Assembly: GCF_003386535.1 (NCBI RefSeq)
Contig: NZ_QTTN01000016.1
Span: forward strand, 8,201 to 72,200
Direction: 5' to 3'
DNA length: 64,000 bases
Origin: Paenibacillus taihuensis
GTDB lineage: Bacteria > Bacillota > Bacilli > Paenibacillales > Paenibacillaceae
Shown here: piece by piece, positions 51,083 through 59,101 of the stretch
How positions within the stretch are numbered: position 1 is the stretch's first letter
Layout: the number at the start of each line of letters is the position of its first letter
The notes under the pieces: generated by a model
Told to the model about the DNA's origin: nothing
The model's input: only the letters and a program-made list of their open reading frames with translations
Database searches by the model: none
Position numbers and translations under genes: made by a program

Positions 51083-52188
51083 CGACGAAGAGCAACTGGT
51101 ACCCAGACAACTATGAGCAGTCACGCGATCGGTTTCGGGCGAGACGGCAGACGCTGGCTCGCTACTGGAGCGAGACAACGCTCTCCAGCCTTGAGCTGTC
51201 GCCGGGTCTTGAGATGGACATGCTGACGGCGTCGCATCCGCACGCGGATCAGGTTCTAATCATCACGACGGGCCTGCATGGAATCGAGGGAATAGTCGGA
51301 TCGGCGATGCTGGAGCTGCTGCTGGAAGATTTCGTACAGGGGCTGAATCACGAACGGACAGCGCTCGTCCTCGTGCATGCGATTAACCCATGGGGAATGA
51401 AGCACGAGAGCAAGACGAACGAGCACAATATCGACCTCAATCGTAACCTCGTCGTGGATTGGTCGGATCGGCCCGCTTTATCCAATCCCGACTATGAACG
51501 GATGCATAGACTGTTCCGTCCTCGCTCTCACCACAACATTCCCGCAATTGAGAAGCTTCGATTTCTCGGAACGATGGTGCGTGAGCTTCGTACCTCCAAG
51601 CCTGTCGATCTGACCCGGGCGGTAACGCTCGGGCAATATGGGGACCCGCAAGGCATCTACTATGGCGGTGAACAGGCGGAGCCTGCAACGGCGGCATTGC
51701 AGGAGCTCTATGAGCGATGCATGCGCGAGTATAAGCAGATTGTCCTGTTGGACATGCATACCGGGTACGGTCCGAGTGACCGGATGTTCCTCGTGAACTC
51801 GAGTTTGGAGCCCAGAGGGCGCCCGGAGCTGCAGAAGAAGCTCTCCTATGAGTCGATTACAGAGACGAAGGAGGGCGAGTTTTACCGCATCAACGGGGAT
51901 ATGATCGACTACTTGTATCGGCTTCGCGCGGCTCGTTATCCGGATACGGAGCTTTTCGCGACAGCCTTTGAATTCGGCACGCTTGGGGATTCGATTCTCG
52001 CCCAGATCGAGAGTCTGCATATCACTGTGCAGCAGAACGATCATCGGCACAGAGGGAGAGGTTCCAAGTCGAACATTCGGAGACGATTCCGGGAAATGTA
52101 CGCGCCGTCTTCCGCAGCATGGAGAAGCAAGGCGATATCGGATTGCCGGCAGGCGTACGAGGGGATTATTCGCGGGTTTGAGTTATAA
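51079..52188 (+). CDS. M14-type metallocarboxypeptidase-like protein (DUF2817), 369 aa
   Basis: Zinc-hydrolase fold. GLHGIEGIVG (His and Glu ligands) near residues 63-72, EHNIDLNRN, LLDMHTGYG (third ligand) and FEFGTLG near the C-terminus match DUF2817, a relative of succinylglutamate desuccinylase and carboxypeptidases. It probably hydrolyses an acylated amino acid or peptide imported by the YfcC permease, with which it is coupled by an ATGA overlap. No signal peptide. Confidence 0.82.
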   Translation: MTTKSNWYPDNYEQSRDRFRARRQTLARYWSETTLSSLELSPGLEMDMLTASHPHADQVLIITTGLHGIEGIVGSAMLELLLEDFVQGLNHERTALVLVHAINPWGMKHESKTNEHNIDLNRNLVVDWSDRPALSNPDYERMHRLFRPRSHHNIPAIEKLRFLGTMVRELRTSKPVDLTRAVTLGQYGDPQGIYYGGEQAEPATAALQELYERCMREYKQIVLLDMHTGYGPSDRMFLVNSSLEPRGRPELQKKLSYESITETKEGEFYRINGDMIDYLYRLRAARYPDTELFATAFEFGTLGDSILAQIESLHITVQQNDHRHRGRGSKSNIRRRFREMYAPSSAAWRSKAISDCRQAYEGIIRGFEL

Positions 52189-52214
52189 ATCATGTAAGAG
52201 TTGAGGTGTTTATT

Positions 52215-53048
52215 ATGAAAGCTTGGTGGCTCGATTATCATCCTGCATGGAATACAACCGAATTTCTCGATACGGATTCATTCTTTGCATTAAGGGAGTC
52301 TTTTCGCGAAGGGAATCCGTTGACCAATCAATGGGTTGAGCTTGAGGTGGAGTTAAGGGATAAAGGAAAACCAGCCGATTTCCTTCGAGAATTAGGCGGC
52401 GCGCTGGTGGTAAGCAAACGAGCAAGAAATGTCATGGAGCAGCTGCCGAATTTGAATGTGGAGTTCTTGCCGCTGAAGAGCAAGGACGGAGAATTCAGTA
52501 TTCTGAACGTGCTTACCGTACTCGACTGCATCGACATGGCGCAATCTAACGCCAAAAGCCCTTTACATACGATCTATGATATTAAGGGACTTGCTCTGGT
52601 TGAAGATATTGTCCAAGGTCATGATATTTATAAAATAAAGCTTCCGGGTGGGGAGCGGAGTCTTGCCTCAATCTTCGTATCGGACAGGTTGAGGGAGATC
52701 ATCGAGAGTCAGCTCGAAGGCTTCCAGCTCATCAATATGTGGGATTCGGAGTTCACATGGCAGCAGCAAGAAGCCAAGTTTGCTGCGATGTGCCTAGAAG
52801 TCGATGCCTCTCTGCAAACCACATTCAATTTCGACAAGGCGGTAAAGCACGTCAAGAAGCATAGAGGTGATATCGCCTATAGCGGCCAATGGGCGATCAA
52901 GACGAATGAGAAGAACAGTATTTTACTAGGGGATCTCTTGCTGGATGGCACGTATTCCTGGATTGATCCCATCTACTTTCCACCGATTATCTTGGGACTC
53001 ACGTGGGGAATTAAAGAGAAGAAGAAGTCGTTGTTTGGTTGGCGGTAA
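52215..53048 (+). CDS. Imm11-like (MXAN_0049) immunity-type protein, 277 aa
   Basis: Residues about 50-190 resemble the Imm11/DUF1629 domain: GALVVSKRARNVMEQLPNLN, then ILNVLTVLDCIDMAQSNAK, IYDIKGLALVE, HDIYKIKLPG and IFVSDRLREIIES. Such proteins are often immunity factors for polymorphic toxins. No toxin gene is adjacent, so this is an orphan. A C-terminal part of about 80 residues (KHVKKHRGDIAY to KKKSLFGWR) is not assigned. GAGGTG precedes ATG 52215. Confidence 0.7.
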   Translation: MKAWWLDYHPAWNTTEFLDTDSFFALRESFREGNPLTNQWVELEVELRDKGKPADFLRELGGALVVSKRARNVMEQLPNLNVEFLPLKSKDGEFSILNVLTVLDCIDMAQSNAKSPLHTIYDIKGLALVEDIVQGHDIYKIKLPGGERSLASIFVSDRLREIIESQLEGFQLINMWDSEFTWQQQEAKFAAMCLEVDASLQTTFNFDKAVKHVKKHRGDIAYSGQWAIKTNEKNSILLGDLLLDGTYSWIDPIYFPPIILGLTWGIKEKKKSLFGWR

Positions 53049-53078
53049 CGTGCGCGACCGTGAGGGAGGCAAAACCCA

Positions 53079-53597
53079 TTGAATCGCACAAACTTCATTT
53101 TTCCCGAGCTAGAGACAGATCGATTAAGACTCGCTGTACTTACTCTGGATGACGCCGCCGCTGTTTTTGAGCACTTCTCGGACGAGAATGTGACTCGATT
53201 TATGGATATAGAGCCGTGCAGAACGATCGAAGAGGCGAATGAAGTCATTCAGTTTCATATCGATGATACAGGGACGCGCTGGGGGATATTCAATAAGGCG
53301 GACGGTCAACTGATTGGAACTTGCGGTTTCCATTGCTGGGTACAAGGCGAGAAGTCCAGAGCGGAGATTGGCTTTGACCTAGCCGTGGCACACTGGGGAA
53401 GAGGGTTCATGCGAGAGGCACTTCAACCCGTCCTCGCATTCGGCTTCAACCGAATGGGCCTAGACTTAATCGAAGCAACGGTAGAGCAAGGAAATGAGCG
53501 GTCCATCGGGTTGCTGAAGAGGTTTCAGTTTGAGCGGGAGATTGAACTGAGGGATGGGCTCATTTACTATTGTTTACATCGAGAAGGCTGGAGGTAA
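53079..53597 (+). CDS. GNAT N-acetyltransferase, RimJ/RimL type, 172 aa
   Basis: ELETDRLRLAVLTLDDAAAV opens the protein, followed by RWGIFNKADGQLIGTCGF, IGFDLAVAHWGRGFMREAL (acetyl-CoA loop) and GLDLIEATVEQGNERSIGLLKRFQF. Acceptor unknown. GGGAGG with nine-base spacing supports TTG 53079. Ends just before the GTG of the oxidoreductase gene. Confidence 0.85.
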   Translation: MNRTNFIFPELETDRLRLAVLTLDDAAAVFEHFSDENVTRFMDIEPCRTIEEANEVIQFHIDDTGTRWGIFNKADGQLIGTCGFHCWVQGEKSRAEIGFDLAVAHWGRGFMREALQPVLAFGFNRMGLDLIEATVEQGNERSIGLLKRFQFEREIELRDGLIYYCLHREGWR

Positions 53598-53604
53598 CAG
53601 AAAC

Positions 53605-54597
53605 GTGACGAAGATCAGAACAGCAGCAGTTGGGCTTGGCGTAATGGGCCAAAACATGATCCGCAATAATTTGTTTAAATATCCGGATGATATCGAGCTG
53701 GTTGCCGTCTGCGAGTCGAACGAAGATGCGCTTCGTAAGTTCGCCGAGGCGAACCCTAGCGTGCGGACATACAACGATTATCAGCAATTGCTGGACAAGG
53801 AGCAGGGAATTGAGCTGCTTTATATTGCCGTGCCGCCTTCCAAGCATCACGAGGTCGTGCTCGCTGCGATCAGCAAGCGGATTCACGTGTTCTGCGAGAA
53901 GCCGCTCGCGAACAGCTTGGAAGAAGCGAAGGAAATGCTCGACGCAGCGACTGGAGCTGGAGTGCTGCATGCGATTCACTTCATGATGCCGCTATTCCCG
54001 TCGTCTGTTAAGCTGCAGAGACTGCTCGCGGAAGGCGCGATCGGTCAGGTCACTTCGATCGATCTGATTCTTGAGTTCCCGCAGTGGCCGCGAGCATGGC
54101 AGAACAATCCATGGATTGCATCGAGACGCGAAGGCGGATTTATTCTGGAAGTGGGCATCCACTGGATTCACTTGATTCATAAGATATTCGGACCGATCAC
54201 GCATGTACGCAGCAACGTCAACTATCCGGCCGATGCCAATGCCAGCGAGATTGAAGCAGAGGCAACTTTAACGCTGCATAACAACGTGAACATCCAACTA
54301 ACCGGCACGACCAAGGCGGAAAAAGAACGCGTCTCGATGGTTATTCACGGCGAGCAAGGCGTTCTTGCGCTGGAGAACTGGGGCGATTTGTTTATGGGTG
54401 AGGCCGAAGGCTCGCTGCAGCCCGTTCCCGCAGACGAGGCAGACAATCAGCTTCCTGTCATCAGTCATATCATCCGCAAGCTGAAAGGCGAGCAGAGCAC
54501 GATCTTCGACTTCAACGACGGCTATCGTGCGCAGCTTGTTCTGGAAGCGCTGCGGAACCCGGCAGACGGCACCATTTCCATTGATCCGAACGAATAG
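53605..54597 (+). CDS. Gfo/Idh/MocA-family oxidoreductase, 330 aa
   Basis: NAD(P)-dependent sugar-type dehydrogenase. N-terminal Rossmann loop AAVGLGVMGQNMIRN, the FCEKPLANS motif with the catalytic-region lysine, and a C-terminal beta-sheet domain. Substrate probably a sugar, inositol or sugar derivative. GGAGGTAACAGAAAC precedes GTG 53605; the frame is open upstream into the acetyltransferase gene, with which it forms a unit. Ends at the terminator 54601-54638. Confidence 0.88.
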   Translation: MTKIRTAAVGLGVMGQNMIRNNLFKYPDDIELVAVCESNEDALRKFAEANPSVRTYNDYQQLLDKEQGIELLYIAVPPSKHHEVVLAAISKRIHVFCEKPLANSLEEAKEMLDAATGAGVLHAIHFMMPLFPSSVKLQRLLAEGAIGQVTSIDLILEFPQWPRAWQNNPWIASRREGGFILEVGIHWIHLIHKIFGPITHVRSNVNYPADANASEIEAEATLTLHNNVNIQLTGTTKAEKERVSMVIHGEQGVLALENWGDLFMGEAEGSLQPVPADEADNQLPVISHIIRKLKGEQSTIFDFNDGYRAQLVLEALRNPADGTISIDPNE

Positions 54598-54600
54598 GAG

Positions 54601-54638
54601 AAAGGCCAGCTGCCTCGCAAGAGGACGCTGGCCTTTCT
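54601..54638. terminator. terminator between convergent genes
   Basis: AAAGGCCAGC and GCTGGCCTTT form a perfect stem around TGCCTCGCAAGAGGAC; it can serve both flanking genes. Confidence 0.85.
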
Positions 54639-54648
54639 TCATCACCAT

Positions 54649-55281
54649 CTAAAGCTTTCCCTGAACCCTAAAGATCACTGCCGGAGCCGCTAATACGACC
54701 GCAATCGCCCCATAAAGCCCAATTATATAGCTGTTTACATAATCAACGCCGGACTGGTGCAGCACGGAGCTGAACAGATGAATCAGCAGATTCGTAAAGC
54801 AGAACGCGTAGCTCCGAACCATCCAGCGGCGATGCTGGACAATTCGCTTCTTCCGAACATGGACGATCGCAATGACCGTAACGGCCATCCAGATCATGCT
54901 TAGCACATTAAGGCCGACGCTGCTTACTCGCCCGCCGGTAGCACATGGCGCCATGTAGCCGGAAGACAGCACGACCAAGAACACGGAGGCCGTATAGAAA
55001 TAGCCGTTCACGCGATGAAATTTGCGGTGCTTCTCATAATTGCGGCTAACGAAATTAACGAGACCCGATGCCATCGCCAAGCAGCCGAACGCGACATGAA
55101 CGTACATCACCTTTAACCAGATCTGAGGTTTCAGCTCATGCGATAGATCTGTTTTGTGGCTTAGAAATGTCGCCGCGCCGGGATGGACAACGAGGTTGAT
55201 AACCAGCGCATATAGGATATAGATAACGCATAAGTAAACGAACAGCTTATAGTAGGATGGATGCCTGACCATGACCCTCAC
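54649..55281 (-). CDS. DUF2306 family membrane protein, 210 aa
   Basis: Six hydrophobic segments, including LFVYLCVIYILYALVINLVV and MYVHVAFGCLAMASGLVNFV. The HRKFHRVNGYFYTASVF and VQHRRWMVRSYAFCF histidine segments are the DUF2306 signature and parallel those of the protein at 29198-29854. Function unknown. AAAGGAG precedes GTG 55281; ATG 55272 is the alternative. Convergent with the oxidoreductase gene. Confidence 0.85.
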   Translation of the reverse strand: MRVMVRHPSYYKLFVYLCVIYILYALVINLVVHPGAATFLSHKTDLSHELKPQIWLKVMYVHVAFGCLAMASGLVNFVSRNYEKHRKFHRVNGYFYTASVFLVVLSSGYMAPCATGGRVSSVGLNVLSMIWMAVTVIAIVHVRKKRIVQHRRWMVRSYAFCFTNLLIHLFSSVLHQSGVDYVNSYIIGLYGAIAVVLAAPAVIFRVQGKL

Positions 55282-55540
55282 TTCTCTCCTTTAGACCCGC
55301 GTCCCCAAGCTGTGAGGTTGTACTCGGCTCAGTTGTACGGGACAATAGATGGATGTCTATTATTATAGGTGCAGTATCGGCATGAAGGCGAGGCGAATAT
55401 GAACGAAATTCCAACAATCCTGGCCGCCGCCGACAGGGTTTTGACGGAGCAACATTGTTAATACTAGTTTAAGAGAACACATGGTATAGTAGTTGGTAAA
55501 TAAGAGCAATGCGAGATATGAGAGAGAAGGAGATCGGGAA
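55282..55540. other. intergenic region between divergent genes
   Basis: No confident gene. A 20-codon frame (ATG 55399, TAA 55461) follows a GAGGCGAAT sequence and might be a leader peptide, but evidence is thin. An extended -10 (TGGTATAGT at 55484-55492) could start transcription of the 153-aa gene. Confidence 0.3.
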
Positions 55541-56002
55541 ATGTCCTACGTCGTTGATTTTAAGAATGTATCTACGGTTGGTTTGGAATCTTCACCTGTG
55601 GCAGACAGACTTGCAGGGCTGCGCGCGAATGAAGCACGGTATTTCATGAACAAGTACAAGCATCAATTCGTAACGGTGCCGGCGAGCGAAAGCCAAGACA
55701 CGCTTGATTACGTGAACCTCGTTCTGAAGGAGCGCAATATTGAGATTGCAGCGAAGCCGCTCGAAACATCGCTTTTTCAAGTGGAGGATATTAGATGGGC
55801 GTACGTCTTCTACGAGGATGGCCTATCCATCAACGTCTTGTATACGCTTGGCGATGGGAAGAAGCGGGCAGTCGGCTTCAAGCTGTCCGAGGGAATGGAA
55901 GTGCCGGCAGAGCTGGCAGAGAAGTTCAAGTTCGCTCGGCAGAAGTCCGCGCTGGCCGGAACGATTCGCGGTTCGTTCTTTGTCGTTAAAGGCGAATATT
56001 AA
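55541..56002 (+). CDS. conserved hypothetical protein, 153 aa
   Basis: Soluble 153-residue protein. AGAAGGAGATCGGGAA fits ATG 55541 although the frame is open from 55493. It begins with SYVVDFKNVSTVGLESSPVADRLA and ends in a basic, beta-rich part (FARQKSALAGTIRGSFFVV). No family recognised; no membrane segment. Followed by a strong terminator. Confidence 0.7.
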   Translation: MSYVVDFKNVSTVGLESSPVADRLAGLRANEARYFMNKYKHQFVTVPASESQDTLDYVNLVLKERNIEIAAKPLETSLFQVEDIRWAYVFYEDGLSINVLYTLGDGKKRAVGFKLSEGMEVPAELAEKFKFARQKSALAGTIRGSFFVVKGEY

Positions 56003-56017
56003 GCTGCAAAATAGAGA

Positions 56018-56053
56018 AGAGCGAAGGCAGATTGATGCCTTCGCTCTTTTTTA
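56018..56053 (+). terminator. terminator after the 153-aa gene
   Basis: AGAGCGAAGGCA-GATTGA-TGCCTTCGCTCT followed by TTTTTATT. Confidence 0.9.
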
Positions 56054-56164
56054 TTATAAAATCAACAAGCTGTCTCTTCAGGAGCCGCTCACAGGTTACT
56101 TGCGCGAATCCGATAATAGAGGTGAATGGCGCGCGCATCTATGACTGGAAGGAGAGGTTCAAGA

Positions 56165-56467
56165 ATGCATTATCTGTTTTGTCAGCAAGTGAAGATCGTG
56201 GATATGGATGACGAGATTATTTCGGAAGTATTATTCGAACATGGGGAGTATGAGACGGCCGCTCTGTCGATCGGTTCCTCCGTCCTGATTCACCAATTGG
56301 GATTGAAGCAGTTCGACGTTGTCTATGACAGAAGGGAGGGCAAAATCGCCCGGTACAAAGTTGCGGATATCGAGATCGATCTGATCACGCAGCCGGTCAT
56401 CACCAGGGTGTTCCTGGAGCCTACGAAGCTAATTGTCGGTCAGCATGATATCGGGGAATTTGTCTAG
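56165..56467 (+). CDS. conserved hypothetical protein, 100 aa
   Basis: Small acidic beta-rich protein (LFCQQVKIVDMDDEII at the N-terminus, DVVYDRREGKIARYKVADIE in the centre). AAGGAGAGG fits ATG 56165; the frame is open from 56126. No recognised family. A hairpin with T8 lies at about 56494-56536. Confidence 0.6.
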   Translation: MHYLFCQQVKIVDMDDEIISEVLFEHGEYETAALSIGSSVLIHQLGLKQFDVVYDRREGKIARYKVADIEIDLITQPVITRVFLEPTKLIVGQHDIGEFV

Positions 56468-56493
56468 TTCATGTTTAATCATTTAATCATCCT

Positions 56494-56536
56494 ACATCGC
56501 CAGTTGGCCTAACAGCCTTTGGTGGTGTTTTTTTTG
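56494..56536 (+). terminator. terminator after the 100-aa gene
   Basis: An imperfect stem of ATCGCCAGTTGGC against GCCTTTGGTGGTG, then T8. Confidence 0.6.
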
Positions 56537-56546
56537 TCTTTATAAA

Positions 56547-56789
56547 ATGAGTACAAGCCCATGCAAGCTGACGACATATATGGATCATAAAGTGACGGCA
56601 ACCGGGCTGAAGCCGGGAACCGCATTTAGTTACAGAGCCGGCGACGGACAGAGCGGCAATTGGAGTTCTATGGGGACATTTAAGACGGAAGAGCGCGACT
56701 TAAACGCATTTACGTTCCTCTATACAACGACCCGGAGAACACGACGCAGTCGGGGTATACGACATACCGTAAGCAATTAATCGTTAGGT
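56547..56789 (+). pseudogene. remnant of a purple acid phosphatase-type gene
   Basis: The frame reads DHKVTATGLKPGTAFSYRAGDG and WSSMGTFKTEERDLNAFTFLY, the fibronectin-like N-terminal domain and first strand of secreted purple acid phosphatases. The expected continuation, DPENTTQSGYTTYRKQL, lies in another frame at about 56728-56780, so a frameshift near 56725 has broken it. Both the start and the whole catalytic domain are missing; a terminator follows at 56789-56829. Confidence 0.65.
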
Positions 56790-56829
56790 AAACCCGCTCG
56801 TCCATTTTGCGAGCGGGGTGTTTCTTTTA
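56789..56829 (+). terminator. terminator after the phosphatase remnant
   Basis: AAACCCGCTCG-TCCATTTTG-CGAGCGGGGTGTTT, followed by CTTTTATTT. Confidence 0.75.
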
Positions 56830-56949
56830 TTTGGTGAGAAAAAGGGTACGATAACCGCGCTCGCGGATGAAAAATAAGGAAGGTGTATAGCGCTATTTGT
56901 CGAAACAAATAGTGGTATCAAATCTCATTTAATGTAAGGAGTCCAAGCC

Positions 56950-59025
56950 GTGCGTTCAAAAATTATTAAACTATCCTATTGCTTCATGCTATTTAGTGCA
57001 CTACTTTGCGGTAATTCCTATGCTGCTGCCACTTCTGAGGGTAAAAGTAATGGGAATGTAACTTTTACAGATGTAGCCGGAGAGCACTATCACTTCCTTG
57101 CGCTAGACAGCACTGGGCATGTTTGGAGCTGGGGGAGTAACGTCGAGAATCAACTCGGGGAAATCCCTCAAAGCTACCGGGTGATTCCCGTACAGATTCA
57201 AGGAGTCGACGATGTAAAGCTAATCTCGGCGGGCTATGGTCATTCTACAGCCGTAAAATCAGACGGGACGGTCTGGAAATGGGGCTCGAATAGTTACGGT
57301 GTTCTGGGTAAAGATCCAAACACGGTTGACTATTCTATTAAGCCCATCCAAGTTGCGGGTATCGACCACGTCAAAGCAATTTCAGATAGCGCGTTCTTCA
57401 CGCTAGCCATTAAGGAAGATGGCACCGTCTGGAGTTGGGGGAGGAACGATGAGGGGCAGCTCGGTATTGGACGCACAAGCGACTACGAAGCAAAGCCCAT
57501 TCAAATTGCAGGCTTAAAGGATGTAGCAGCTATCTATGCTGATTTTTCCGAGGGCCTCGCTCTTACGTCAGATGGCAGGGTATGGACATGGGGGAACGTA
57601 ACGGTCTGCGGAACCGAGTATTGTGAACGAGAGGTGAGTTCTACGCCGACCTTGTTCGAAGGTTTGCAGAATGTAAAATCTATCTCTCAAGATATTGCGC
57701 TGCTGAAGGACGGGAGTGTTGTCAAATGGGGATTAAACTTCAGGGGAAGTATGGGGTTAGGTACCTTAAACGATTATTATTACGATCCAGCACCGATACC
57801 GTCTTTGAACAATATCACTGCGGTTTCTAAGACGCGTGCACTCACGGCGGATGGCCACATCTGGTCATGGGGCAGAAATGAGCGTGGGCAGGTAGGCGAC
57901 AATACACAGCAGAATCGGCCTACACCAGTGCTGCTTCCAAATATCGATCACATTAAAGATATGACGAGCGGTGAAGAAACGACGGTTGTGCTCACCGAAG
58001 ATGGCAAGCTGTTCGAGTGGGGTGACAATAGGAACGGAGAGATTTCCGGAGATGCAGTAGACATTATGCCGCCAACCGCAGTTCCCTTCACACTTCCACA
58101 GGTCAATTACACGTTGCCTATACCGCGAGATCCTTTCACGTGGACCTTCTTGGACGATAAGGATAAGCGAATAAAAGACCATCAGCTCTATCTTCGGGTG
58201 AAGCCTTATTCAGAAGGTTTGGCTGCCGTGCAGCGTGCTTCAAATCAGCTTTGGACTTTTATTAACGTTCATGGTCAGCCTGCTTTCTCCAACCAATTTA
58301 CCGTTGCGAAGGATTTCCACCAGGGAGTAGCGGCAGTCAAACTGCAGGACGGATGGCATTTTGTGAAGGCGAATGGCAAGTTCCTTAATCAAGTCAGCTA
58401 TCAAAACGCAGACTCTTTCTCGAACGGGTTAGCTCCAGTAATGCTCAAAGGCAAGTGGGGCTATATCGGGCTGGATGGAGAAATGAAAATCACTCCTCAG
58501 TTCGCAAGTGGCGCGCCGTTCGAGAATGGTATGGCAGCTGTGCAGATGAACGGGAAGTGGGGATTCATTAATTTGACGGGGAAGCTTGTTATTAAGTCGT
58601 CCTATTCAGCAGCAGGTTCATTCTCAAGTCAGTTGGCTGCCGTTAAGCAGAACGACCTATGGGGATATATGAACAAAGCAGGTGTTTGGGTTATTAAGCC
58701 TCGTTTCCAGGATGCGAAGGGGTTTACTGATTCTAAGCTGGCGCCGGTGAAGATCAATGGAAAATGGGGCTATATTAACGCAACTGGAAAGCTAGAAGTT
58801 CCAGCACAATATGAAGATGCAAGCACATTCCAAGAAGGGTGCGCGAGTATAAAGAAGAATGGACTATGGGCTATCATTCAGAATAACGGCAAGCTGCTGA
58901 CGCCTTTTCAATTCGTGTCCATTCAACCTTTTAAGAACAATAAAGCTTGGGCGGTTACCAAAGCCGACAATGGATACATCAGCATTAATGGCAGTTGGTC
59001 CTATAAAGCAGCCATTTATCACTAA
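56950..59025 (+). CDS. secreted RCC1-repeat and WG-repeat protein, 691 aa
   Basis: A signal peptide (IIKLSYCFMLFSALLCG, cleavage near AYAAA) leads into an RCC1-type propeller of about six or seven repeats (residues about 45-385; recurring GHVWSWGSN, GTVWKWGSN, GTVWSWGRN, GHIWSWGRN). The C-terminal half (about 395-690) consists of WG repeats such as GKWGYIGLDGEMKITPQF and GKWGFINLTGKLVIKSSY. Both repeat types bind partners rather than catalyse; the ligand is unknown. AAGGAG precedes GTG 56950. Seventeen bases separate its stop from a small peptide gene coupled to a diguanylate cyclase. Confidence 0.88.
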   Translation: MRSKIIKLSYCFMLFSALLCGNSYAAATSEGKSNGNVTFTDVAGEHYHFLALDSTGHVWSWGSNVENQLGEIPQSYRVIPVQIQGVDDVKLISAGYGHSTAVKSDGTVWKWGSNSYGVLGKDPNTVDYSIKPIQVAGIDHVKAISDSAFFTLAIKEDGTVWSWGRNDEGQLGIGRTSDYEAKPIQIAGLKDVAAIYADFSEGLALTSDGRVWTWGNVTVCGTEYCEREVSSTPTLFEGLQNVKSISQDIALLKDGSVVKWGLNFRGSMGLGTLNDYYYDPAPIPSLNNITAVSKTRALTADGHIWSWGRNERGQVGDNTQQNRPTPVLLPNIDHIKDMTSGEETTVVLTEDGKLFEWGDNRNGEISGDAVDIMPPTAVPFTLPQVNYTLPIPRDPFTWTFLDDKDKRIKDHQLYLRVKPYSEGLAAVQRASNQLWTFINVHGQPAFSNQFTVAKDFHQGVAAVKLQDGWHFVKANGKFLNQVSYQNADSFSNGLAPVMLKGKWGYIGLDGEMKITPQFASGAPFENGMAAVQMNGKWGFINLTGKLVIKSSYSAAGSFSSQLAAVKQNDLWGYMNKAGVWVIKPRFQDAKGFTDSKLAPVKINGKWGYINATGKLEVPAQYEDASTFQEGCASIKKNGLWAIIQNNGKLLTPFQFVSIQPFKNNKAWAVTKADNGYISINGSWSYKAAIYH

Positions 59026-59041
59026 AACGGAGGAACAATTA

Positions 59042-59101
59042 ATGAGCGAAAATAACGCGGTGAACCAGACTCTTGCACAAGTAGGCGACAACCGGGCATG
59101 A
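59042..59101 (+). CDS. 19-codon peptide overlapping the diguanylate cyclase start
   Basis: CGGAGGAACAATTA is an excellent ribosome binding site for ATG 59042. The frame MSENNAVNQTLAQVGDNRA ends in TGA at 59099-59101, which overlaps the ATG (59098) of the cyclase gene as ATGA. The cyclase itself has no good ribosome binding site, so translation of this peptide probably delivers ribosomes to it. It may be only a coupling device, or a leader with its own role. Confidence 0.55.
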   Translation: MSENNAVNQTLAQVGDNRA

